Counted from the stretch's first letter, positions 34,769 to 44,904 are shown. The stretch: 64,000 nt of DNA from Candidatus Thiodiazotropha sp. LNASS1 (GCF_964212655.1 NZ_OZ156465.1:496001-560000), one strand, 5' to 3'. Numbers and translations: made by a program. The notes: generated by a model not told the origin, from the sequence alone.

Positions 34769-36001
34769 GTGTCACCCAAGCCATCTCTTGCCGATAGACA
34801 GCACGCCTTGGAATCTGCGTTCAAGCTGTTTAATCAGCTTTCTGAAGAGCTGACCGGTTCCTACCAGCAACTACAGCAACAAGTTCTTGAGTTGAACCAG
34901 GAACTTGCTGCCGCCCGCAGTGAGCGTATGGTACAGCTTGCAGAGAAGGAGAGATTGGCGGATCGTCTTGAGAGACTGCTTGAAACCTTGCCTGCAGCAG
35001 TCATTGTGCTGGATGGCGAAGAGCGTGTTCGTGAGTTCAATCCGGCTGCTCTCAAGCTGCTCGGTACCCTCAATGAGTATGATGCATGGCCGGAAGTCAT
35101 GCGTGCCGCTGTTTTGACCGGTGATATCTCAGGTAGCGAATTAAAACTGCGTAACGGTCGCCTGCTTACCCTCTCTTCCAGCCGGTTGGAACAGACCCCA
35201 GGGCGTATCCTTGTCCTGCTCGACATCACTGAAACCCGTCGTCTTCAAGAACGGCTGAATCGACATGAACGGTTGACCGCGATGGGTGAGATGTCGGCTC
35301 AACTGGCTCATCAGATGCGCACTCCATTGAGTACTGCGCTACTTTATGTCTCCCATCTGGCCAGTGATGACCTGGTTCCTCAGAAGCGCCATCAGTTTAC
35401 CGCCAAGCTCCGTAACAGGCTGCAGCACATGGAACGTCAAATACATGACATTCTGCTGTTCGCACGGGGGGGAGACGCTGGTGAATCCCGTCTTTCCCTG
35501 GGTAAATTACTGACGGCATTTGCTGCTTCTGTCGAACAGGATTTGGCCGATGCCAAGGTGAAGTTGTTGATTGACGACCAGAGTCAGGAACGGGCCATTA
35601 TGATCGGTCGCCCGGATGCACTTCAGGGATTGCTCAACAATCTGCTCGAAAATGCTGTTCAACAGGGCGCCAGTGAGGTCCGGCTTATTCTGCGTGTAGG
35701 ATCCGAAATCGAGTTGGATGTGGCCGATAATGGTCATGGTATACCGGATGATCTGCATCAACGTATCTTCGATCCGTTTTTCACTACGCGCAATGCCGGC
35801 ACGGGCCTGGGATTGGCAGTCGTCCAGAATCTGGTGCTGAATCATGGAGGAGAGATCACCAGCGGGCATTCGGATAGCGGAGGTGCCCTGTTTCATCTTC
35901 GTTTCCCGCTGGCCTTGAGAAAGAGCGATCTGGAATCAGAGATGGCGGGTGAACGAAGGTCTGTTTCAGAACATTATGATGCGATGAGGAGCCTGTCATG
36001 A
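34769..36001 (+). CDS. fleS: Flagellar sensor histidine kinase FleS/FlrB
   Basis: 410 residues, no membrane helix, so cytoplasmic. An N-terminal coiled coil (about 20-65) leads to a PAS domain (LPAAVIVLDGEERVREFNPAAL), then HisKA with the phospho-accepting His (SAQLAHQMRTPLS) and an ATPase domain (NNLLENAV, DNGHGIP, GTGLGLAVV). It phosphorylates FleR to turn on mid-class flagellar genes. The start codon reads GTG at 34769. The stop overlaps the FleR start by ATGA. Confidence 0.9.
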   Translation: MSPKPSLADRQHALESAFKLFNQLSEELTGSYQQLQQQVLELNQELAAARSERMVQLAEKERLADRLERLLETLPAAVIVLDGEERVREFNPAALKLLGTLNEYDAWPEVMRAAVLTGDISGSELKLRNGRLLTLSSSRLEQTPGRILVLLDITETRRLQERLNRHERLTAMGEMSAQLAHQMRTPLSTALLYVSHLASDDLVPQKRHQFTAKLRNRLQHMERQIHDILLFARGGDAGESRLSLGKLLTAFAASVEQDLADAKVKLLIDDQSQERAIMIGRPDALQGLLNNLLENAVQQGASEVRLILRVGSEIELDVADNGHGIPDDLHQRIFDPFFTTRNAGTGLGLAVVQNLVLNHGGEITSGHSDSGGALFHLRFPLALRKSDLESEMAGERRSVSEHYDAMRSLS

Positions 36002-37338
36002 GTTTAGCGACGGTGCTGATTGTTGAGGATGATCCCGCACTTAGGGAAGCCTTGAGTGACACATTGGAGCTTGCAGGTTACCCGATCTGTGTTGCTGAAG
36101 AGGGCGGTGCGGCAATCAATCTACTGCAGCAGAGATCTGTCGGTATGGTTGTAAGCGACGTACAGATGCATCCCATGGATGGGCACACTCTTCTGCGCAA
36201 GATCAGGGAGCGGTACCCTGATTTGCCGGTGTTGCTGATGACGGCTTACGGCACTATCGAGAAGGCTGTCATGGCAATGCATGATGGCGCCGTTGATTAC
36301 CTGACAAAGCCATTTGAGGCGGAAGTGTTGGTCAGTAAGGTCGCCAGTCACATCCGAACAGCTGTCGGACCTGTCTTAGATGGCCCAGTTACGGAGGATT
36401 TGCGAAGTCGTGAAGTGCTCGATCTGGCGCTTCGCGTTGCTGGCAGTGATGCCACAGTATTGCTGCATGGTGAGAGTGGTACCGGTAAAGAAGTATATGC
36501 CCGCTATATCCACCAGCACTCGACCCGTACCGAGGGACCTTTCGTAGCCATCAACTGTGCTGCGATTCCGGAAAATATGCTTGAAGCGGTCCTTTTCGGA
36601 TACGAGAAGGGCGCCTTTACCGGTGCCTATCAAGCAACCGCCGGCAAATTCGAACAGGCACAGGGCGGTACACTGCTGCTGGATGAAATTTCCGAAATGA
36701 GCCTGGCTCTGCAGGCAAAACTGCTGCGCGTCTTGCAGGAGAAGGAGCTTGAACGTCTGGGTGGTCGCAAGCTGATTGAGTTGGATGTCAGAGTGCTGGC
36801 AACCACCAATCGCAAATTGCGTGAAGAGGTCTCAGCCGGCCGATTCAGGGAGGACCTTTTCTATCGCTTGAATGTTTTTCCCCTGAGTCTGCCGCCGTTG
36901 CGGGAGCGTCAGCGGGATATTCTGCCTTTGGCGCTTCATCTTCTGCAGCAGAATCTCAGAACCGGGCAGACACTGCCGAGCCTGAGCGATGAGGCAAAAC
37001 AACGCCTGCTTGTTCACCCATGGCCGGGTAATGTGAGGGAACTCGACAACCTGATGCAAAGGGCCCTTATCCTCGATAGCGATGGTGTGATAGATGCCGA
37101 TGAACTCTGCTTCGAGAGCGAGGCAGCGGAATCCACGCCTGTACAGGCCTCACAGCGTTCTCATCCGGGCCGCCTGCCGGAAGATCTTCGCTCAGTGGAG
37201 GAGCAGATGATTCTGGATGCGCTGGAAGAGGGGCGAGGCAGCCGCAAGGCGGTTGCCAGCCGCCTTGGCATCAGTGAACGGACACTGCGTTACAAGATTG
37301 CGCGCATGCGGGATGCCGGCGTCACCATACCGGGTTGA
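35998..37338 (+). CDS. fleR: Flagellar sigma-54 response regulator FleR/FlrC
   Basis: 446 residues. The receiver domain has DD at 11-12, phospho-acceptor Asp54 (VVSDVQMHPMDG) and Lys in YLTKPFE. The AAA+ domain has Walker A GESGTGKE, the GAFTGA loop and LLLDEISEM. A Fis-type helix-turn-helix ends the protein (GSRKAVASRLGISERTLRYKI). It is translationally coupled to fleS (4-bp overlap) and lies directly ahead of fliE, so it likely drives the fliEFGHIJ genes that follow. Confidence 0.92.
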   Translation: MSLATVLIVEDDPALREALSDTLELAGYPICVAEEGGAAINLLQQRSVGMVVSDVQMHPMDGHTLLRKIRERYPDLPVLLMTAYGTIEKAVMAMHDGAVDYLTKPFEAEVLVSKVASHIRTAVGPVLDGPVTEDLRSREVLDLALRVAGSDATVLLHGESGTGKEVYARYIHQHSTRTEGPFVAINCAAIPENMLEAVLFGYEKGAFTGAYQATAGKFEQAQGGTLLLDEISEMSLALQAKLLRVLQEKELERLGGRKLIELDVRVLATTNRKLREEVSAGRFREDLFYRLNVFPLSLPPLRERQRDILPLALHLLQQNLRTGQTLPSLSDEAKQRLLVHPWPGNVRELDNLMQRALILDSDGVIDADELCFESEAAESTPVQASQRSHPGRLPEDLRSVEEQMILDALEEGRGSRKAVASRLGISERTLRYKIARMRDAGVTIPG

Positions 37339-37394
37339 AATGGTATGAAAACTGCGTGGCAAAGTTGAGTAGCTGATTTAATGGGAAGGGTACG

Positions 37395-37715
37395 ATGAGT
37401 AACAGTATGAACATTGATCAAGTCCTGGCTCAGATGCGGGTGATGGCGGCCCAGGCTACCAATAAATCATCCCAGGCATCGGAGAGTGGCGGGGCGGATT
37501 TCGGTGAACTCCTGAAACAGTCAATCGACCACGTCAATTCCGCGCAACAGGAGGCCAGTGCATTGCGCACCGCGTTTGAGAGTGGCGAGGGTGATATGGA
37601 TCTGGCCCAGGTGATGATTGCGGCCCAGAAGTCGAGCCTCTCTTTCGAGGCCATGGTTCAGGTACGCAACAAACTCGTCGAAGCGTACAAAGACGTAATG
37701 AATATGCCGATCTAA
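37395..37715 (+). CDS. fliE: Flagellar MS-ring/rod junction protein FliE
   Basis: 106 residues. The C-terminal block FEAMVQVRNKLVEAYKDVMNMPI is the family signature, and ADFGELLKQSIDHVNSAQQEA precedes it. It joins the FliF ring to the proximal rod. A good ribosome binding site (GGAAGGG) precedes the ATG. First gene of fliEFGHIJ. Confidence 0.93.
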   Translation: MSNSMNIDQVLAQMRVMAAQATNKSSQASESGGADFGELLKQSIDHVNSAQQEASALRTAFESGEGDMDLAQVMIAAQKSSLSFEAMVQVRNKLVEAYKDVMNMPI

Positions 37716-37738
37716 GTTTCTAATTAAGAAGGCAAAAA

Positions 37739-39418
37739 ATGGCAACGACAGCAACCGAGACAAATACTGAGATTCAGGTAAAGCATCGACTTCAGAATAA
37801 TCCCACTTTACGTGTGATTGCTGTAATGGTGGGATTTGCCGCAAGCGTCGCCTTGGGAGTGGCAGTGGTGCTTTGGACCCAGAAGCCCAGTTACAGCCCG
37901 CTCTACGGCAACCTCGCCCACAAGGATGCTGTCGAGATAGCTCAGGCCTTACAGCAGGCCGGCATCAAGTATGAGATCGATCAGAGCAACGGCATCATCA
38001 TGGTGCCCAGCAGTGACCTGCAGGAAGCGCGGATGAAACTTGCCGGCCAGGGATTGCCGCAATCGGGTTCCGCCGGCTTTGAGTTGATGCAGGAGGATAC
38101 GGGGTTTTCCACCAGTCGTCTGGTCGAATCGGCTCGCTATCAACGCGCCATAGAAGGTGAACTGGCCCGCACCATTATGACCCTGACCAGTGTCGAGAGC
38201 GCCAGGGTCCACTTAGCGAATCCGAAGCAGTCGGTGTTTGTCCGCAAGCGTAAATTCCCCAGTGCATCGGTGGTGCTGAAACTCTATTCCGGACGAAACC
38301 TTGAGAAGGGACAGGTTGATGCCATCACTCACCTGGTCGCCTCAAGTGTGCCGGAACTGGATGTCTCCAAGGTTACGGTGGTCGATCATAAGGGTCGTCT
38401 CTTGAGCAGCAAAGACGACTCACGGGAAATGGGGTTGACCACAAGTCAGTTTGAGTATACCCGGGAACTGGAGAGTCACTACAAACAGCGTATCGAGGAT
38501 ATCCTATCGCCCATGGTGGGTCGGGAAAACCTGCGTGCGGAAGTCACCGCGGACGTTGATTTCACCTATATCGAAAAAACCCAAGAGTATTTCAATCCGG
38601 ATGCCACTGCGCTGCGTTCCGAGCAGCTCAATGAGCAGTCATCTGTGTTGAATGAGGTGCAAGGAGTACCTGGCGCCTTATCCAATCAACCACCGGCTGC
38701 CGCGACCTCGCCTCAAGTCGCGGCTGGTGGCGCTAATGCCGAAGCCGGCGGCACACCCATCAACTCCAGTAAACGGGCAACCCGAAATTATGAGCTGGAT
38801 AAGACGATCAGTCATACCCGACTGCCCACCAGTCGCCTGCGTCGGCTATCCGTAGCGGTGGTTGTCAATCATCGCTACCGGACCGCAGAGGATGGAACGG
38901 TCGAAGTGATAGAACGTACCGCTGAAGAGATTACCCGGATCTCCACCCTGGTGAAGGAGGCGATCGGTTACGATCTCCAGCGCGGTGATAGTGTACAGGT
39001 CGTCGATGAAGCCTTCTACGTGCCGGCGCCGCCGGAACCGCTACCGGAAGCCCCGATGTGGGAAGAGGCATGGTTTTGGGATATCGTACGACAGGTTGGT
39101 GGCGTTCTGCTGTTCCTGCTACTAATCTTTGGAGTGTTGAAACCGACAATGACCCGTCTCACCAAACAGGTCGCGATCAGCCCCATGCCTGAAGGTGCGG
39201 CTGCGGCTGCAGGTGGCGCCACAGGAAGCCTTGAAGGAGGTGCTGTAGGCGAACCTGGCGGTATGATGGGCGCCCTGGCCGAGGATGATGCTTCCCTGCA
39301 TCTTCCGGGGCCTCGCAGTTATGAGAAGACCCTGGATCAAGCCCGAAACATGATCGAGGAAGATCCGAAACGAGTGGCGCAGGTCGTTCGAAAGTGGATT
39401 GCAGAAGATGGCAGATAA
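37739..39418 (+). CDS. fliF: Flagellar MS-ring protein FliF
   Basis: 559 residues. Two membrane helices bracket a large periplasmic region: helix 1 at about 27-47 (VIAVMVGFAASVALGVAVVLW) and helix 2 near 445-465 (VGGVLLFLLLIFGVL). YSPLYGNLAHKDAVEIAQAL and the ring-building motif ARVHLANPKQSVFVRK are typical. The cytoplasmic tail binds FliG. AAGAAGG precedes the ATG. It overlaps fliG by 11 bases. Confidence 0.95.
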   Translation: MATTATETNTEIQVKHRLQNNPTLRVIAVMVGFAASVALGVAVVLWTQKPSYSPLYGNLAHKDAVEIAQALQQAGIKYEIDQSNGIIMVPSSDLQEARMKLAGQGLPQSGSAGFELMQEDTGFSTSRLVESARYQRAIEGELARTIMTLTSVESARVHLANPKQSVFVRKRKFPSASVVLKLYSGRNLEKGQVDAITHLVASSVPELDVSKVTVVDHKGRLLSSKDDSREMGLTTSQFEYTRELESHYKQRIEDILSPMVGRENLRAEVTADVDFTYIEKTQEYFNPDATALRSEQLNEQSSVLNEVQGVPGALSNQPPAAATSPQVAAGGANAEAGGTPINSSKRATRNYELDKTISHTRLPTSRLRRLSVAVVVNHRYRTAEDGTVEVIERTAEEITRISTLVKEAIGYDLQRGDSVQVVDEAFYVPAPPEPLPEAPMWEEAWFWDIVRQVGGVLLFLLLIFGVLKPTMTRLTKQVAISPMPEGAAAAAGGATGSLEGGAVGEPGGMMGALAEDDASLHLPGPRSYEKTLDQARNMIEEDPKRVAQVVRKWIAEDGR

Positions 39419-40460
39419 TCAGGTAGCAGATTCGAAAGCGGTAGCAACCGAAGAAAACAGCGAAGTCGCTAAGATTGGCGGCGTCTCACGCGCCGCTATT
39501 TTGTTACTGGCGCTCGGGGAGAAGGATGCCGCTGAGCTACTGCGGCATATGGGTCCGAAAGAGGTGCAGGATGTCGGCCTCGCCATGGCGACTTTGACCG
39601 ATGTCTCCACCGATCAGATGGAAGGCGTGATGCGCCACTTTGTCTCGACCCTGGAGAAACAGACTGCACTGGGGCTTGGCTCTGACGAATATATCCGCAC
39701 CATGCTCAACAGCGCATTGGGTGAAGACAAGGCGGGTGGGGTGATAGACAGGATACTGCTCGGACGTAACAGTAAGGGACTCGAACAGCTGAAGTGGATG
39801 GATCCCAGGGGAATCGCAGAACTTATCCGTCTCGAGCATCCGCAAATCATCGCTATCGTGCTCTCATTTCTGGAATCGGATCAGGCGGCCCAGGTTGTCA
39901 GCCAGTTTCCTGAACGGGTGCGTACGGACGTGATCATGCGGATTGCGACCTTGGACGGCATTCAGCCTGCTGCACTGCAGGAACTCGACGAGATTCTTGA
40001 AAAACAGTTTTCTGGCGCTACCAATGTCAAATCCTCCAGTTTAGGCGGTGTTAAAACAGCCGCGGAGATACTCAACATGCTGGATGGTGCGGTGGAAAGC
40101 AAATTGATGGAAGAGATCATTGAAGTCGATAGCGACCTGGGACAAGAGCTTCAGGACAATATGTTCGTCTTCGAGAATCTCATCGATGTGGATGATCGCG
40201 GCATCCAGAGCCTATTGCGAGAAGTCAGTACGGAACAGTTGCTATTGGCCCTGCGCGGCGCAGATGAAGCGCTGAAAGAGAAGATATTCAAGAATATGTC
40301 CAAACGTGCGGCTGAAATGTTGAAGGATGATCTCGAGGCAGCAGCGCCCGCTAAGCTGAGCGATGTCGAATCCGCCCAGAAAGAGATACTGGTGGTGGCA
40401 CGCCGCCTGGCGGATGCCGGTGAGATAATGCTCGGAGGCGGTGGTGAAGAGTTCGTCTAG
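39408..40460 (+). CDS. fliG: Flagellar motor switch protein FliG
   Basis: 350 residues from the ATG at 39408; a TTG three codons earlier is less likely. The C-terminal torque domain has charged motifs (DDRGIQSLLREVSTEQLLLALRGAD, KNMSKRAAEMLKDD) that work against MotA. The EHPQ motif (LEHPQIIAIVLSFL) in the middle domain binds FliM. It begins inside fliF, and the fliH start lies inside its own end. Confidence 0.95.
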   Translation: MADNQVADSKAVATEENSEVAKIGGVSRAAILLLALGEKDAAELLRHMGPKEVQDVGLAMATLTDVSTDQMEGVMRHFVSTLEKQTALGLGSDEYIRTMLNSALGEDKAGGVIDRILLGRNSKGLEQLKWMDPRGIAELIRLEHPQIIAIVLSFLESDQAAQVVSQFPERVRTDVIMRIATLDGIQPAALQELDEILEKQFSGATNVKSSSLGGVKTAAEILNMLDGAVESKLMEEIIEVDSDLGQELQDNMFVFENLIDVDDRGIQSLLREVSTEQLLLALRGADEALKEKIFKNMSKRAAEMLKDDLEAAAPAKLSDVESAQKEILVVARRLADAGEIMLGGGGEEFV

Positions 40461-41124
40461 ATCTGACAAGGATTCCGACCTTGATCAGGTCATGCAGTGG
40501 CTACCGCCGGAGATGAGTGACGGCAAGGTGGGGACGCCACGAACCCTACAGCCACCTGGCGCACCTCCCACAGCAGGTGAACTGGAACAACTTCAAAAAC
40601 AGGCCTATGAGGAGGGTTTCGAGAAGGGTAAACAAGAGGGATTTGAATTCGGTCACAAGGAGGGGCTGGCGCAAGCCAAACGCGATATCCAACATTACAC
40701 CGCTCACCTCAACAAGCTGCTTTCCCATTTCGAACAGCCATTACGGGATTTGGATGACCAAGTCGAGAAGGAGTTGCTGAGTCTGGTCATCGCAATCGTC
40801 AAGCAGCTCCTGCGACGTGAGGTGAAGAGTGATCCGAATCTGATCGTCGGCGTGGTCCGTGAAGCGCTCTCGGTTTTACCTGTCTCTTCCAATAATGTGC
40901 GATTGCTGCTCCATCCGGAGGATGCAGAGCTGATTCGTGAAGTCTACGCATTGGGGGACAACGAAGTGGGTTGGAGTCTGATCGAGGACCCGGTCATCAA
41001 TCGTGGCGGGTGCAAAGTGGTCACCGACACTTCGCAGATCGACGGTACCCTCGAATCCCGTCTTACCACGCTCATTGCCCCATTGCTGGCGAGCACCCGG
41101 GCCGTAGACAGTCAAAATGAGTAA
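40441..41124 (+). CDS. fliH: Flagellar assembly protein FliH
   Basis: 227 residues. The start is GTG at 40441 or the next codon GTG at 40444, the latter better placed after GGAGG. A Gly/Glu-rich helix with repeats (YEEGFEKGKQEGFEFGHKEG) is the GxxxG stretch typical of FliH, and the C-terminal domain regulates the export ATPase FliI. It overlaps the 3' end of fliG by 20 bases and is followed by fliI after six. Confidence 0.9.
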   Translation: MVKSSSRSDKDSDLDQVMQWLPPEMSDGKVGTPRTLQPPGAPPTAGELEQLQKQAYEEGFEKGKQEGFEFGHKEGLAQAKRDIQHYTAHLNKLLSHFEQPLRDLDDQVEKELLSLVIAIVKQLLRREVKSDPNLIVGVVREALSVLPVSSNNVRLLLHPEDAELIREVYALGDNEVGWSLIEDPVINRGGCKVVTDTSQIDGTLESRLTTLIAPLLASTRAVDSQNE

Positions 41125-41130
41125 TCATCA

Positions 41131-42546
41131 ATGACAACAGATTCCATCGTAACCCAGCGTCAGGCGAACCTGGCAGAAAGACTGCGTCAATACCAGGACC
41201 GTTTGGGGGACGACCGCGGCTTGGTGGTAGAGGGCCGCCTGACCCGCATGGTCGGTTTGACACTGGAAGCAATCGGTTGCCGGGCAGCCATCGGCGGACA
41301 GTGTGACGTGGTGAGCAGCAACGGAACTCATATCGAAGCGGAGGTTGTCGGATTTGGTGAGGAGAGTCTCTATCTGATGCCGACCGGTGACATCCAGGGC
41401 CTGGAGCAGGGAGCCAGAGTTATCCCCACAGGGCGGGTATGTGAAGCTGTTGTCGGAGAACAACTCCTCGGACGTGTCATTGATGGCGCCGGCAAGCCCT
41501 TGGACGGACTCGGTCCCATTCACAACGATGAACGTCGCCCGCTGACCGGGACTTCATTCAATCCCCTGGCGAGAACCCCAATCCGCGAACCCCTGGATGT
41601 TGGTGTCCGTGCCATCAATGCCCTTCTCAGTGTCGGACGCGGCCAGCGTTTGGGACTGTTCGCCGGATCCGGTGTCGGTAAGAGTGTATTGCTGGGTATG
41701 ATGACACGCTATACCAATGCGGATGTCACGGTAGTGGCATTGATCGGTGAACGTGGCCGTGAAGTAAAGGAGTTTGTAGAGAATATTCTCGGCAAGGAGG
41801 GCCTGAAACGGGCAGTGGTGGTCGCAGTGCCTGCCGACAATCCACCCCTGCGGCGTATGCATGGTGCAATGTTGGCGACCAGTATTGCAGAAAGCTTTCG
41901 CGAGCAGGGCAAGCATGTTTTGTTGCTGATGGACTCCTTGACGCGCTTTGCTCAGGCACAACGGGAGATTGCGCTCGCAATCCATGAACCTCCGGCGACA
42001 AAGGGTTATCCACCCTCTGTATTTGCCAAAATGCCTCAGTTGGTGGAAAGGGCCGGGAACGGGGATAAAGGCGGCGGATCGATTACTGCCTTTTATACAG
42101 TCCTCACTGAAGGTGACGACCAAAACGATCCGATTGCGGATGCAGCCCGGGCGATACTCGATGGACATATCGTATTATCCCGTCGTTTGGCCGATGCAGG
42201 CCACTATCCCGCGATTGATATCGAGGCCTCAATCAGCCGTGCAATGAACGATGTCACTAGCTATAGTCATCAGGATGCCGCGCGTTCGTTTAAGCATCTA
42301 TACTCTATATATCAACAAAACAGAGATTTGATCAGTGTTGGCGCCTATGAGGCTGGTAGCGATGAGCAGATCGATATTGCTATTTCTGCAATGCCGGCAT
42401 TAAGCCAGTTTCTTCGTCAGGATATGAATACCAGGGTTACACTTGAGCAGAGCATGCAGGATCTCGAATCCCTGTTTCCCGCTGAAGATGTCGAGGATAT
42501 AGAGATACCTGAAGGGCTCAATCTACCTCAAACCATCGAACAATAA
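41131..42546 (+). CDS. fliI: Flagellum-specific ATPase FliI
   Basis: 471 residues. Walker A is [14 protein letters not shown] at about 172-185. [31 protein letters not shown] (Walker B) and the [18 protein letters not shown] segment match the type III export ATPase. It powers or primes export of rod, hook and filament subunits with FliH and FliJ. The C-terminus extends about 30 residues past the usual end with an acidic tail ([12 protein letters not shown]). Confidence 0.95.
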   Translation: MTTDSIVTQRQANLAERLRQYQDRLGDDRGLVVEGRLTRMVGLTLEAIGCRAAIGGQCDVVSSNGTHIEAEVVGFGEESLYLMPTGDIQGLEQGARVIPTGRVCEAVVGEQLLGRVIDGAGKPLDGLGPIHNDERRPLTGTSFNPLARTPIREPLDVGVRAINALLSVGRGQRLGLFAGSGVGKSVLLGMMTRYTNADVTVVALIGERGREVKEFVENILGKEGLKRAVVVAVPADNPPLRRMHGAMLATSIAESFREQGKHVLLLMDSLTRFAQAQREIALAIHEPPATKGYPPSVFAKMPQLVERAGNGDKGGGSITAFYTVLTEGDDQNDPIADAARAILDGHIVLSRRLADAGHYPAIDIEASISRAMNDVTSYSHQDAARSFKHLYSIYQQNRDLISVGAYEAGSDEQIDIAISAMPALSQFLRQDMNTRVTLEQSMQDLESLFPAEDVEDIEIPEGLNLPQTIEQ

Positions 42547-42561
42547 TTGGATATTTAGAAC

Positions 42562-42990
42562 ATGTCACCATCAAAACGACTCAAGCCGGTTCAGCGCTTC
42601 GCTCACTCAAAAGAGCAGAAAGCCGCGCGTATGATGGGACAGGCTAAGAAGAGTCTGCAACAGGAAGAAGCAAAGCTGGAACAGCTCAAACAATACCATC
42701 AGGAGTATCTGGAACGCTTTAAGAAAATGGCCGGTGAGGGCATGAACGCGACTCAATTACAGGAGTATCGAGCCTTTCTCACCAAGTTGGATGAGGCGAT
42801 CAACCAGCAGCAAGAGGTGGTGGCGGCGAGCGTCATCAATCATAGCAGTACAAAGAACTTCTGGAAGAAAAAGCATAGCCGCACTCAGGCTTTAAACAAA
42901 GCCGTTGATAAATTTCGAAAACAGGAACGAAAGATTGCTGACAGACTGGAACAAAAAGAGAATGACGATCATTCACAAAGGGAAAAGTAG
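42562..42990 (+). CDS. fliJ: Flagellar export chaperone FliJ
   Basis: 142 residues, a helical coiled-coil hairpin rich in Gln, Lys and Glu (MMGQAKKSLQQEEAKLEQLKQ, FRKQERKIADRLEQKEND). It has low complexity and weak identity, as usual for FliJ, but position directly after fliI and length make the call secure. It is the last gene of this flagellar run; fliLMNOPQR are not in the window. Confidence 0.87.
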   Translation: MSPSKRLKPVQRFAHSKEQKAARMMGQAKKSLQQEEAKLEQLKQYHQEYLERFKKMAGEGMNATQLQEYRAFLTKLDEAINQQQEVVAASVINHSSTKNFWKKKHSRTQALNKAVDKFRKQERKIADRLEQKENDDHSQREK

Positions 42991-43278
42991 TTCCTTACCT
43001 GCTTAGGAAAAACAGCAGGTACGATCCAGGTGCCGTGCATGGATTCAGTCAATGGTTAATTCTAATTTGTCCCCTGCAGATCCTCAATGAGACACTGTTC
43101 CGACAATACTAATCATTTGGTCATCAGAAGGTCTGTTAGAATCCTATAGAGGCATACTCTCAGAAATCTGTTTTTATCGGCAGGAAATGAAGTAAAAGCA
43201 TGCAGGGAACGGGATTTATAAATATGATCAACCGGTGTCTGTGCTGTTTTCCGGCACTTACTTAGGATTACAGGTCCG

Positions 43279-44520
43279 ATGAACGAAATTACCGGCACAT
43301 CACAACCAGTATTACCAGTAGGGATAAGCCGGGTTGGCCGTCAACCGATTCTGGATCGAAATCTTAACATTTATGGTTATGAGCTCCTCTATCGCTCTGA
43401 TGAGGCCTTTAGTGAAACAGGCTTCGATGGCGATCTCGCGACTGCGCGTACCGTATTGGACAGCTTTTTGGAATTTGGCTTGCATCGCCTGGTGGGCCCA
43501 CATCAGGTTTTTATCAATATGACCCGTGCCTTCTTTACCGAACTGCAGCCACTGCCTATTGACAAGTCTCGTCTTGTCATTGAGGTTCTTGAGGATATAG
43601 AACCTACAGCAGAAGTTATAAACGGAGTGAGCAGACTGCATGCTGAAGGATATACCATCGCATTGGATGACTTTAGATTTGAACCACGCTGGAATCCTCT
43701 TTTGCCCCATTGCAGCATCGTCAAGGTTGATATACTCCATCTTGATATCGATGCCTATCAGCAACAGATAAATGAACTGAAGTCGATGGGATTGACGCTG
43801 CTAGCCGAAAAGGTCGAAACACGGGAAGATTTCGATCGCGTGAAGATACTCGGATTCGACCTTTTCCAAGGCTATTTTTTCGCCAAACCGCAAATAGTGA
43901 CAACCTCGAGGTTGTCCAGTAACAAGAATATCGTGTTGCAGATGATTGCAAAAATCAATGACCAGAATTCCGATATCGATGAGATAGCATCGTTAATAGA
44001 ACTCGATGCAAACCTGAGTTTCAAGGTACTGCGCTTCATCAACTCCGCCGCGATCAGTTTCCCCAAAAAGGTGACCTCCATACATCAGGCCGTAATCTAT
44101 GTCGGTATGCACAGGTTACGTGCATGGTCGACACTGTTTATTATGGCCGGTATGGATAATTTCTCTCCGGAGCTGATAACCACCAGTCTGGTACGGGCGG
44201 AGGTATGTAAATCACATGTCACTGAATTGAAGTTGGGAGACCCTGAAAGTGCATATACGGTCGGTCTGTTGTCCACATTGGATGCCATGCTTCCCCTGTC
44301 CATGCAAGAACTCGTCAATGAACTTCCACTTCCTGAACAGATGATCGAGGCACTCAAGGAACGTAGCGGCCCCTATGCAATGAGTCTACAGTGCGCCATT
44401 GACCTGGAGGAGTGCCACTGGCTGACTGAAGCGGCACAATCCATGTCGGTTGAGCGTTTGAATAGCTTGTACGTAAAGGCTTTGGAACGTGTCGAGATGA
44501 TACGTGGGGAGTTTGCATAG
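43279..44520 (+). CDS. EAL-HDOD signalling protein (degenerate EAL, YuxH/CdgJ type)
   Basis: 413 residues. The N-terminal EAL-like domain has GYELLYR (ELL for EAL), INMTRAFF, IEVLEDI, LDDFRFEP, VKVDIL, AEKVETRE and FQGYFFAKPQ. Many metal-binding acids remain, but loop 6 (normally DFGTGYS) is replaced, so cyclic-di-GMP hydrolysis is doubtful. The C-terminal HDOD domain (SLIELDANLSFKVLRFINSA) covers about 205-400. Relatives such as Vibrio CdgJ affect motility. It lies 288 bp after fliJ, on its own. Confidence 0.88.
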   Translation: MNEITGTSQPVLPVGISRVGRQPILDRNLNIYGYELLYRSDEAFSETGFDGDLATARTVLDSFLEFGLHRLVGPHQVFINMTRAFFTELQPLPIDKSRLVIEVLEDIEPTAEVINGVSRLHAEGYTIALDDFRFEPRWNPLLPHCSIVKVDILHLDIDAYQQQINELKSMGLTLLAEKVETREDFDRVKILGFDLFQGYFFAKPQIVTTSRLSSNKNIVLQMIAKINDQNSDIDEIASLIELDANLSFKVLRFINSAAISFPKKVTSIHQAVIYVGMHRLRAWSTLFIMAGMDNFSPELITTSLVRAEVCKSHVTELKLGDPESAYTVGLLSTLDAMLPLSMQELVNELPLPEQMIEALKERSGPYAMSLQCAIDLEECHWLTEAAQSMSVERLNSLYVKALERVEMIRGEFA

Positions 44521-44628
44521 CGAGCGCTGACCATTCCGTATGTAAATATACAGCTCAGAATGACCGGCTGATAATGTTTCATGCCTTACCCTGTCCTGCC
44601 GATCAGGATAAACATTTCGAATAAAAAT

Positions 44629-44904
44629 TTAAGGTATGACTACACCGTGGATCGGGCCGGATGGCGTGTGGCAGACACAGTAGTCACCAACATTGGCGGC
44701 ACGACCCATAGGACAGACACCGGAATAGATGGCGCATTTACGGCTGCGTTGATTGTTATTTGCAGGATGACTGCTGTATTGCTTTATCTGTGAGGACGAT
44801 GTAGTGGCCTGCTTTTGTTGTTGTGCAGTACCATCTTCCGCATACAGATGCAGGGACGATAGCAGTAGCAGCATAGCTGATATTCGTAGTATCACACTTC
44901 TCAT
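44629..44904 (-). CDS. Small secreted cysteine-containing protein
   Basis: 91 residues from the ATG at 44904, with GAGG nine bases upstream. The signal peptide (RSVILRISAMLLLLSSLHLYA) is cleaved before EDGTAQ. After a Gln/Ser-rich linker the conserved-looking tail is CAIYSGVCPMGRAANVGDYC, then VCHTPSGPIHGVV. Four Cys suggest disulfides, although a CVCH sequence is also present. I do not know the family. It follows the flhB-tail gene by 64 bases on the same strand, in the fliK unit. Confidence 0.65.
   Translation of the reverse strand: MRSVILRISAMLLLLSSLHLYAEDGTAQQQKQATTSSSQIKQYSSHPANNNQRSRKCAIYSGVCPMGRAANVGDYCVCHTPSGPIHGVVIP

Noticed and set aside
37339-37394. TGGCAAAGTTGAG before fliE as a sigma-54 promoter
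   Set aside because: The GG-to-GC spacing is 12, not 10, and the -12 box is poor; fliE is likely read from the fleSR promoter.
42996-43021. Hairpin TACCTGCT / AGCAGGTA after fliJ as a terminator
   Set aside because: An 8-bp stem but a 10-base loop and no T-run follow; termination is not supported.
43113-43298. 61-residue minus-strand frame in the fliJ to EAL-HDOD gap
   Set aside because: No ribosome binding site, no conserved-looking features and overlap with the start of the EAL-HDOD gene.
44581-44793. 70-codon plus-strand frame past the EAL-HDOD gene
   Set aside because: Antisense to the small secreted protein, which has a signal peptide and ribosome binding site.
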